Below are positions 6,389 to 11,923 of a DNA stretch of 12,483 bases, piece after piece (position 1 is the first letter of the stretch; each line of letters opens with the position of its first letter). Where the stretch lies: NCBI GenBank assembly GCA_947380915.1, contig CANCSY010000075.1, positions 1 through 12,483 of the forward strand. The letters are read 5' to 3'. Position numbers and translations under genes: made by a program. This DNA comes from Beijerinckiaceae bacterium. GTDB taxonomy: Bacteria > Pseudomonadota > Alphaproteobacteria > Rhizobiales > Beijerinckiaceae. The notes below the pieces were generated by a model. It was not told the DNA's origin. It saw nothing but the letters and a program-made list of their open reading frames with translations, and searched no databases.

Positions 6389-6469
6389 TTGGCGCTTGTG
6401 ACAGGCGCGCCCGCCCCGTTACGGTAGGCGCTTGCGCGTTGGCGCTCAAGTAGCGCAAGAGGCGCCAAC
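6389..6469. promoter_or_regulatory. Repeated TTGGCGC motif and nested inverted repeats in a divergent promoter region
   Basis: The 134-bp spacer between the hydrolase and CoA-transferase starts (6373-6506) contains TTGGCGCTTG (6389-6398), AGGCGCTTG (6426-6434), TTGGCGCTCA (6439-6448) and, reversed, GGCGCCAA (6461-6468). Two interleaved inverted repeats result: CTTGCGC (6431-6437) with GCGCAAG (6453-6459), and GTTGGCGC (6438-6445) with GCGCCAAC (6462-6469). This pattern suits binding of a dimeric regulator that controls both units, but no such regulator is visible and high GC content makes chance matches more likely. No clear -35/-10 pair was found. Confidence 0.35.
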
Positions 6470-6506
6470 AAGTCCACGGCGAAAACGGGACTTCCGGGGA
6501 GGATTC

Positions 6507-7655
6507 ATGCTGCAGGGTATCAGGGTCGTCGAACTCGGCAATTTCATCACCGGCCCGCTGGCGGCCATGATGCTCGCCGATCTCGGCGCCGAGGTCATCA
6601 AGGTGGAGCGGCCCGAGGGCGATCCCTTCCGGCGCGGCCATGGCTCCACCTATGGGCCCGCCTTCGTCGCCTACAACCGCAACAAGAAGAGCGTGGTCAT
6701 CGACACCCATGCGCCCGAGGGGCGGGCCGATCTGCTGGCCCTGATCGACACCGCCGATGTGCTCATCGACAATTTCCGCCCCGGGGTGATCGAAAAGCTG
6801 GGCCTAGCGCCCGATGTGCTGCGCGCGCGCAATCCGCGGCTCATCCAGTGCTCCATCACGGGCTTTGGCGCCAAGGGGCCTTATCGTGATCGTCCGGCTT
6901 TCGACACGGTGGGCCAGGCGCTCAGCGGCGTCGCGAGTTTCCTCATCGAGCCTGACGCTCCGGAGTCCTTCGGGCCGACGGTCGCCGACAACGCCACGGG
7001 CATGTATGCGGCCTATGGGGTCATGGGCGCGCTTGTGGAGCGCGGGCGCACGGGGCTGGGTCGGCGCATCGAGGTCAATATGCTCGAAAGCGCCATGGCC
7101 TTCATTCAGGACGCCTATACCAATTTCACCATGGCGGGCATCGTGGGTTCGAAATATTCGCGCATCGTGCGCTCGCAATGTTTCGCCTTCCGCTGCGCCG
7201 ATGACCGGTTGATCGGCATTCATCTGTCGACCACGGAAAAGTTCTGGCGGGAATTGGTGGAGACGCTGGGCGCGACGGAGCTATTGGAAGACGAGCGCTT
7301 CCGTACCCATCAGACCCGCGTTGGCCATTATCATCAGTTGAAGGATCTGCTCGCCGCCCGTTTCCTCACGCGCCCGCGCGGCGAATGGATGGCGCTGCTG
7401 GACCAGAGCGACGTGCCCTTCTCGCCCATTCATAACGTGAAGGAGGCGCTGGAGGACCCGCAGGTCGTGGCGCTGGGCGTGGCGGTGGAGATGGAGCATT
7501 CCCAGATGGGCAAGGTGACCTCCGTCGCCTGCCCGCTGCTGGTGGATGGCGCGCGCCCCATGGCGCAAATGCAGGCGCCGCCGATGATTGGCGAGCATAC
7601 GCGGGAGGTGTTGGGGGCTTTGGGGAGGCAGTCGGCAGTCGGCAGTAGGCAGTAG
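6507..7655 (+). CDS. Class III CoA-transferase (CaiB/BaiF family) with repeat-derived C terminus
   Basis: A 382-residue class III CoA-transferase, which moves CoA from a donor such as succinyl-CoA to a carboxylic acid. The N terminus LQGIRVVELGNFITGP is diagnostic of the family, followed by LADLGAEVIKVERPEGDPFR, NRNKKSV, DVLIDNFRPG and GFGAKGPYRDRPAFD. The likely catalytic Asp is D161 in VADNATGMYAA, the position equivalent to Asp169 of formyl-CoA transferase. ATG 6507 follows a strong GGGGAGGA (6496-6503); the open frame upstream from a TTG at 6432 is discarded. The family usually ends soon after GEHTREVL. Here the last nine residues, RQSAVGSRQ, and the stop codon are encoded by a GGCAGTC heptamer array. 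It could activate an aromatic or ring-opened acid. It stands alone on its strand. Confidence 0.92.
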   Translation: MLQGIRVVELGNFITGPLAAMMLADLGAEVIKVERPEGDPFRRGHGSTYGPAFVAYNRNKKSVVIDTHAPEGRADLLALIDTADVLIDNFRPGVIEKLGLAPDVLRARNPRLIQCSITGFGAKGPYRDRPAFDTVGQALSGVASFLIEPDAPESFGPTVADNATGMYAAYGVMGALVERGRTGLGRRIEVNMLESAMAFIQDAYTNFTMAGIVGSKYSRIVRSQCFAFRCADDRLIGIHLSTTEKFWRELVETLGATELLEDERFRTHQTRVGHYHQLKDLLAARFLTRPRGEWMALLDQSDVPFSPIHNVKEALEDPQVVALGVAVEMEHSQMGKVTSVACPLLVDGARPMAQMQAPPMIGEHTREVLGALGRQSAVGSRQ

Positions 7656-7727
7656 GTTTTGGCCACGTGCCTGTCGCACAACCGCCTGACGACTTCCAAC
7701 GACTGCCGACTGCCTAATGCCGACTGC
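7627..7727. repeat. Inverted pair of heptamer arrays filling a convergent gene junction
   Basis: The left array has GGCAGTC twice then GGCAGTA twice (7627-7654) and overlaps the end of the CoA-transferase gene. The right array has CGACTGC twice, a variant CTAATGC, then CGACTGC (7700-7727) and ends 8 bp before the stop of the minus-strand binding-protein gene. The arrays are inverted relative to each other with about 45 bp between, so a transcript from either gene could form a long stem. The junction probably serves as a bidirectional terminator or 3'-end structure. The variant unit TAATGCC/GGCATTA also appears in the other repeat spacer at 3379, which links the two loci. Confidence 0.85.
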
Positions 7728-7735
7728 CCAATCCC

Positions 7736-8728
7736 CTACTTCCCCGCCATCGCCTTGTCATAAATCGCCGTGTCCACATAGCGCGACATCGGCCCCATCT
7801 TCTTCAGCGGTTCGCCATAGGTCTCGCGGATTTTCAGAACGGTCTCGATGGCCTTGGGGTTGATCGCGCCGTGCGGGTTCAGGCCGCCGGGGCCGATCAG
7901 GCGGGCGTAGAGCTTGTCGGCCTCCGCATCCGTGAGGCCCTTGGCGTATTTCTTCAGCACTTCTATGGCGTCCGCCTTGTTGGCGAAAACGTGATCCTGC
8001 GCCTTGGACATGGCGCGGGCGAAGGCGACGAGGTCGGCCTCCTTCTCGGCGGCATAGGGGCGGCGGGTGACGAAGGCCGTGCCCTGGTAGGCGCCGAGCT
8101 CCTGCGCGGCGTCGGCGAGCATGCGATAGCCCTCGCGTTCCACCGCCATGTCCTGCGGCGAGCCGACGATGGCGGCCACCGCCTTTTCGCCGCGCATGGC
8201 CTCGATGCGCTTGTCCGTATTGCCCACGGAAATGGCCTTGTAATCCCTGTCGAACTCCAGCCCGCCCTTGTCCTTGAGGATCTGGTAGAGCACGATTCCA
8301 TAGCCCGATTTCAGGGCGTCGACGGCCACCGTCTTGCCCTTGATGTCGGCATAGCCCTTGATCTCCGGACGCACCATCAAGGTGTTCATTCCGCCATGGC
8401 CGCCCATGAAGGCGAACATGTCGAAGGGGCCGGGCAGGGGAATGTCGCTCTGTCCTTCCGCATAGGCCACGATATTGTCGAAGGCGGTGCTGATGACGTC
8501 AAATTTGCCTGCGTAGAAATCGCGGATCTGCTCCACCGAACCATTGGTGGTGGAGAAGGTGAGCTTGACGCCCTCCTTCTCCATGAAGCCCTTTTCCAGG
8601 GACATCCAGATCGGCAGATTGGTCGCCCCGCCAAAGCTCAGCAACCGTATTTCGCCAGCCTGCGCGCCGAGCGTCAGGCCGATCATCAGGGCGCCGCCGA
8701 CAAGCGCGCGCTTCATCAATCCAGGCAT
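7736..8728 (-). CDS. ABC-transporter periplasmic substrate-binding protein, NMT1/SsuA-like
   Basis: A 330-residue secreted binding protein. It has a Sec signal peptide: basic MPGLMKR, a hydrophobic core of about 15 residues and a probable cleavage after AQA (22-24). The mature part opens with RLLSFGGATNLPIWMSLEKGFMEKEGVKLTF, the pattern of the NMT1/THI5-like and nitrate/sulfonate/taurine binding proteins, then FDVISTAFDNIVAYAEG and DIKGKTVAVDALKSGYGIVLY. ATG 8728 has GGGAGGAA about 5 nt upstream; a longer frame to 8875 would overlap the upstream gene and hide the signal peptide. It lies 22 bp after the extradiol dioxygenase gene and is probably co-transcribed with it. No permease or ATPase gene is in the window. 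The family also contains 4,5-dihydroxyphthalate decarboxylase-like enzymes, but the export signal speaks for a binding protein. Confidence 0.88.
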   Translation of the reverse strand: MPGLMKRALVGGALMIGLTLGAQAGEIRLLSFGGATNLPIWMSLEKGFMEKEGVKLTFSTTNGSVEQIRDFYAGKFDVISTAFDNIVAYAEGQSDIPLPGPFDMFAFMGGHGGMNTLMVRPEIKGYADIKGKTVAVDALKSGYGIVLYQILKDKGGLEFDRDYKAISVGNTDKRIEAMRGEKAVAAIVGSPQDMAVEREGYRMLADAAQELGAYQGTAFVTRRPYAAEKEADLVAFARAMSKAQDHVFANKADAIEVLKKYAKGLTDAEADKLYARLIGPGGLNPHGAINPKAIETVLKIRETYGEPLKKMGPMSRYVDTAIYDKAMAGK

Positions 8729-8750
8729 GTGTTCCTCCCTTTTTTGATTG

Positions 8751-9644
8751 TTACGGATAACCGGGAAATGTGCCGAAGGAGCCGAAGCCCCACTGACTGC
8801 GCAGCGTGTCCTTCGGCCAGACCTTGGGTCGCAGGGGACGCTCCTCGTGCCAGGGGCGCGGCTCCCAATAGCCAAGCTCCTCGTCCTTCATCAGATCCAT
8901 TTCGGCGAAGAGCTCCACGCGGATCTCGTCGGGGTTGCGATGATAGGCGGCGATATTGTGGCCCACCACATGGCGCAGCGGACCCCACACGAGCTGCACC
9001 TTCTTCTTGGTGAGATAGTCGCAGGCCTCGTGGATGTCGCCCCAGTCGCGCATTTCGAAGGCGATGTGATGCAGGCGCTCGGTCTCGTAGCGGGTGAAGT
9101 TGATGGTGTGGTGATCGACCCCGCAGCGCAGGAAGGAGAAATGATCGCCCATCCAGTCGGAGACGCGGAAGCCCAGGATATCGCAATAGAAGCTGGTGAG
9201 CTTCTGCACATCATGGACGCGATAGGCCACATGGCCGAATTTCACGGGATTGACGCCCTGTTCGGAGCCGTCATCGGGGGCGAATTCATAGTCCGCATAG
9301 ACCTCGACCAAGGTGCCCTTGGGATCGTGGAAGGCGATGGCCTCCTTGACGCCCGGCGTGATGCCCGAACGGCGCTCGCTCTTGACGCCCGCCGCCTGGA
9401 GTTTGGCGGCCAGTTCGCCCAGATCCGAGCCGGGCGCCACCTGAAAGGCGATTCGCTGCAGGGCGCCGGCTTCGCTGCCGCGCTCCAGCGCCACGCATTC
9501 CTGCCCCAGCTTGGTGGCGAGGATGGCGCTGTCCTTGTCGCGGGACACGACGCACAGGCCGATGACCTGCGTCCAGTAATCCAGCTGCTTTTCCAGATCC
9601 GGGGTCGTGAAGGTGGCGTGGCCCAACCGTTTCACCTGAATCAT
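8751..9644 (-). CDS. Type I extradiol ring-cleavage dioxygenase (VOC superfamily)
   Basis: A 297-residue two-module VOC protein of the catechol 2,3-dioxygenase/2,3-dihydroxybiphenyl 1,2-dioxygenase type, which opens a catechol ring next to the diol using Fe(II) and O2. Each module starts with a VOC-like strand (RLGHATFTTPDLEKQLDYW near residue 6; KFGHVAYRVHDVQKLTSFY near 135). The second carries the expected metal ligands H138, H193 (in LHHIAFEM) and E244 (in RVELFAE), with Y234 in YHRNPDE at the position of the conserved active-site Tyr and H178/H179 near the second-shell His. The first module has lost metal-binding residues, as usual. Length is normal. The start at 9644 has GGAGGAA upstream. 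It is first in a unit with the substrate-binding protein gene and diverges from the amidohydrolase. The exact catechol substrate is unknown. Confidence 0.9.
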   Translation of the reverse strand: MIQVKRLGHATFTTPDLEKQLDYWTQVIGLCVVSRDKDSAILATKLGQECVALERGSEAGALQRIAFQVAPGSDLGELAAKLQAAGVKSERRSGITPGVKEAIAFHDPKGTLVEVYADYEFAPDDGSEQGVNPVKFGHVAYRVHDVQKLTSFYCDILGFRVSDWMGDHFSFLRCGVDHHTINFTRYETERLHHIAFEMRDWGDIHEACDYLTKKKVQLVWGPLRHVVGHNIAAYHRNPDEIRVELFAEMDLMKDEELGYWEPRPWHEERPLRPKVWPKDTLRSQWGFGSFGTFPGYP

Positions 9645-9824
9645 TGCTTCCTCCAGTCATGGTGAGGCGCCAAGGCGCGCGTATGGCTTGTTATGCCACG
9701 CGCCACGCGCTCTCCACAACCCGAAGGAGGCGGCCGCCGAGGGCTGGCCTTGATCTGCGGCGCGGGATGCGGGATTGTCCGGCCACAGGTTTCAAATCAG
9801 AACGAAATTCCAAGGGAGCATCCA
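9645..9824. promoter_or_regulatory. Divergent promoter region between extradiol dioxygenase and amidohydrolase genes
   Basis: A 180-bp spacer with starts on both sides. It contains one small palindrome, TGGC-TTGTTAT-GCCA (9684-9698), in a locally AT-richer patch. This could be a half of a regulator site, perhaps LysR- or GntR-type, but the evidence is a single inverted repeat. No convincing promoter hexamers were found. An open frame from 9693 into the amidohydrolase gene lacks a ribosome binding site and a family-like sequence. Confidence 0.3.
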
Positions 9825-10925
9825 ATGTCTCGTTTCTTCGCCAGCGCCGCCCATGATGCGAGCGCCGCCGCCTGCGGCTGCTGCGCTCCCCTGTCCCGCC
9901 GTTCGTTCCTGGGCGCAACCGCCAGCGTGGCGGGCGCCGTGAGCCTGCCTGCCGTCGCCCGCGCGCAGGCGCCAGCCGCCGCCCCCTCGCCTGCGACCCG
10001 CGAGCGCATCGACACCCATTTCCACTACTATCCCCCGAGCATTCAGAAGTCCGGCGGCCTCGCCGGCCCGCTGATCGCCAGCTGGTCGCGCGCCAAGGCC
10101 CTTGAGGAGATGGACCGCAACGGAGTGAAGACCGGCATGCTTTCCATGGCCTCGGCCCCGGCCGAGTGGTTCAGGATGGAGCCGGAGGCCTCGCGCAAGT
10201 TCGTGCGCGAGATCAATGATTATGGTGCTGACATGATGCGCGAGGCGCCCGGCCGTTACGGGCTCTTCGCCTTCCTCTCCATGGTCGATGTGGAGGGCAC
10301 GCTGAAGGAGATCGAATACGCCTTCGATGTGTTGAAGGCCGATGGCGTCAACCTCTCCACCAGCTATGTGGACAAATATCCGGGCGATCCGAAGTTCGCG
10401 CCGATCTTCGAGGAATTGAATCGTCGCAAGGCCGTGGTCTATTTCCATCCCACCACCGCCGCCTGCTGCACGGGCATTCTGCCGGGCATTGGCGATTCGT
10501 GGATCGAGGTGCCCCACGACACCAGCCGCGCGGTGCTGAGCCTGCTGTTCAGCGGCTCCCTGCGCAAGTTCCGCGACATCACCTTCCTGTGGTCCCATGG
10601 GGGCGGCACCATCCCCATGCTGTCGAGCCGTATCGACTGGCTTTCGGGCTTGCAGATCAAGAACCGCAAGGAGGTCGCGCCCGACGGCATCGAGGCCGAG
10701 TTCAAGCGCTTCTATTATGACACCGCCAACGCCGGTTATGCTGGCCCCATGGCGGCGATGCTCAAGCTCGTGCCGGTGTCGCAGATCGTTTTCGGCACGG
10801 ACTATCCCTATGTGTCGACCGAGGCGAATATGAAGGCCCTGCGCACTGCGGGCTTGTCTGAGGTCGAGATCCGGGCCATCGAGACGCAGAACGCCAAGCA
10901 GTTCCTGCCGCGCCTGCGCGGTTGA
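9825..10925 (+). CDS. Amidohydrolase-2 family (ACMSD-like decarboxylase or hydrolase) with Tat signal
   Basis: A 366-residue metal-dependent TIM-barrel protein of the amidohydrolase-2 family, which includes ACMSD, gamma-resorcylate and 6-methylsalicylate decarboxylases. Metal-binding candidates are D63, H65 and H67 in IDTHFHYYP, H208 in VVYFHPT, H258 in LWSHGGG and D326 in FGTDYPY. The N terminus has a twin-arginine signal, SRRSFLG (24-30), with a hydrophobic stretch and a probable cleavage after AQA (47-49), so the enzyme should be exported folded to the periplasm. A Cys cluster CGCC (17-20) precedes the twin Arg. ATG 9825 has AAGGGAG about 7 nt upstream. The gene is followed after 20 bp by the zeta GST gene. 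Decarboxylation of a hydroxy-aromatic acid is the likeliest reaction. Hydrolysis of a lactone or amide is also possible in the family. Confidence 0.88.
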   Translation: MSRFFASAAHDASAAACGCCAPLSRRSFLGATASVAGAVSLPAVARAQAPAAAPSPATRERIDTHFHYYPPSIQKSGGLAGPLIASWSRAKALEEMDRNGVKTGMLSMASAPAEWFRMEPEASRKFVREINDYGADMMREAPGRYGLFAFLSMVDVEGTLKEIEYAFDVLKADGVNLSTSYVDKYPGDPKFAPIFEELNRRKAVVYFHPTTAACCTGILPGIGDSWIEVPHDTSRAVLSLLFSGSLRKFRDITFLWSHGGGTIPMLSSRIDWLSGLQIKNRKEVAPDGIEAEFKRFYYDTANAGYAGPMAAMLKLVPVSQIVFGTDYPYVSTEANMKALRTAGLSEVEIRAIETQNAKQFLPRLRG

Positions 10926-10945
10926 GCGCAATCAGGGGATCCATC

Positions 10946-11593
10946 ATGTCCGACGCCTTGCTCCATGGCTATTTTCGCTCCTCCACGGCCTTCCGCGTGC
11001 GCATCGCGCTCAATCTGAAGGGCCTGGCCTATGACCAGACCTTCCGGCATCTGCGCAAGGGCGAACAGCGCGCGCCCGATTATCTCAAGCTGAACCCCCA
11101 GGGCCTCGTGCCCACCCTCGAAATTGATGGCCAGACGCTGACCCAGTCGCTGGCGATCATCGAATATCTCGAGGAGACGCGCCCGACCCCCGCGCTTCTG
11201 CCCAAGGACGCCGCTGGGCGCGCGCGGGTGCGCTCGCTGGCCTATGCGGTGGCGCTGGAAATCCACCCGATCAACAACCTGCGGGTGCTGGAAGACCTGA
11301 AGACCCGCTTCGGCGCCGATGACGCGGCGGCTGCGGGCTGGTTCCGCCATTGGGTGGAGGTGACCTTCGGGGCGCTGGAAACGCGCCTCGCCCATGAGCC
11401 CCAGACCGGCAAATTCTGCCACGGCGACACGCCGGGCCTCGCCGACATTTGCCTCGTGCCGCAGGTCATCAACAACACCCGCTTCAATGTGGACATGACG
11501 CCTTATCCCACGATCAGCCGCATCAACGCGGCCTGCCTGGAGCTGGAGGCGTTCAAGGCGGCGCTGCCCGCCAACCAGCCTGACGCGGAATAG
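10946..11593 (+). CDS. maiA: Zeta-class glutathione S-transferase: maleylpyruvate/maleylacetoacetate isomerase
   Basis: A 215-residue cytoplasmic GST of zeta class that isomerises the cis double bond of a ring-cleavage product with glutathione. The N-terminal active-site stretch YFRSSTAFRVRIALNLKG (9-26), LNPQGLVPTLEIDG (49-62, with cis-Pro56), QSLAIIEYLEE (67-77), HPINN (107-111) and GDTPGLADICLVPQV (160-174) are all typical. The active-site loop reads RSST rather than the SSCS of eukaryotic maleylacetoacetate isomerases and is closer to bacterial maleylpyruvate isomerases such as NagL, from memory of those families. Start at ATG 10946, with GGGGA about 7 nt upstream, 20 bp after the amidohydrolase stop, so the two are probably one unit. 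The symbol gives the family, and the substrate may be maleylpyruvate instead. The gentisate or homogentisate dioxygenase that would feed it is absent from the window. Confidence 0.9.
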   Translation: MSDALLHGYFRSSTAFRVRIALNLKGLAYDQTFRHLRKGEQRAPDYLKLNPQGLVPTLEIDGQTLTQSLAIIEYLEETRPTPALLPKDAAGRARVRSLAYAVALEIHPINNLRVLEDLKTRFGADDAAAAGWFRHWVEVTFGALETRLAHEPQTGKFCHGDTPGLADICLVPQVINNTRFNVDMTPYPTISRINAACLELEAFKAALPANQPDAE

Positions 11594-11861
11594 AGCAGGG
11601 GGTTAGATAAGGGCGGGCTGCTGGCGTGTCAGGCGCTGGCGGCCTGTTTTCGTTTGCAGGGGTCCACGGCTGCTCGCCGCGCGCCTCGCAGAAGGCGCGG
11701 TAGTCTTCAATCGATTCAGCCAGTGCGGTCGGCAATTCCGCTTCTGATCTTGCCTGAAAGGTGATGACGTCGCGCAGGTTCACGACCTCGCCGTGAAAGA
11801 GGTTGGCGTCTGCGTCATGTGTGATTGTGGCTTTATAGCCTTGGTAGGTCAGGGTGGTCAT
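11553..11861 (-). CDS. HicB-like antitoxin-domain protein, orphan and probably degenerate
   Basis: The 102-residue frame begins MTTLTYQGYKATITHDADANLF and continues through RDVITF, a partial RNase-H-like HicB fold, to ESIEDYRAFCEARG near residue 61. This matches the N-terminal domain of HicB-family antitoxins. After about residue 65 the usual proline-containing linker and DNA-binding ribbon-helix-helix are missing. The tail is instead a Pro/Ala-rich stretch that reads backwards through a terminator and the last 41 bp of the GST gene. No hicA-like toxin gene lies on either side and the start has no clear ribosome binding site. The tail probably results from loss of the original 3' end by rearrangement or frameshift. 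It may be a solitary HicB-domain protein or a relic. The N-terminal domain call is good; expression is doubtful. Confidence 0.55.
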   Translation of the reverse strand: MTTLTYQGYKATITHDADANLFHGEVVNLRDVITFQARSEAELPTALAESIEDYRAFCEARGEQPWTPANENRPPAPDTPAARPYLTPCSIPRQAGWRAAPP

Positions 11862-11923
11862 GGCTTGGCGGCGGATTGGTCAGGAAATGTTGGGCGCAGA
11901 ATACACCATCTCCAGCCTACCCC
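11594..11923. other. Stretch holding only an orphan HicB-like ORF and a terminator
   Basis: Between the GST stop and the ModA-like gene the only coding candidate is the HicB-like frame on the minus strand. A hairpin with a T run at 11630-11650 lies inside its 3' part. The 62 bp from 11862 to 11923 show no gene or clear signal. Confidence 0.6.
11630..11650 (+). terminator. Probable terminator of the amidohydrolase-GST unit
   Basis: CAGGC (11630-11634) and GCCTG (11642-11646) form a 5-bp GC-rich stem with a 7-nt loop, followed directly by TTTT and, after CG, by TTT. It lies 37 bp after the GST stop on the same strand. The stem is short, so strength is uncertain. It overlaps the 3' part of the HicB-like frame. 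Confidence 0.5.

Noticed and set aside
6432..6506. Longer CoA-transferase N terminus from a TTG at 6432
   Set aside because: The added basic residues are not family-like, and GGGGAGGA sits ideally before ATG 6507.
7736..8728. Calling this a cytoplasmic 4,5-dihydroxyphthalate decarboxylase (same fold family), which would complete a phthalate route with the Rieske oxygenase
   Set aside because: A clear Sec signal peptide with an AQA cleavage site favours a periplasmic binding protein, and no decarboxylase-specific residues could be recognised.
11553..11861. Active HicAB toxin-antitoxin system
   Set aside because: No HicA-like small ORF is next to it, and the HicB C-terminal domain is missing.
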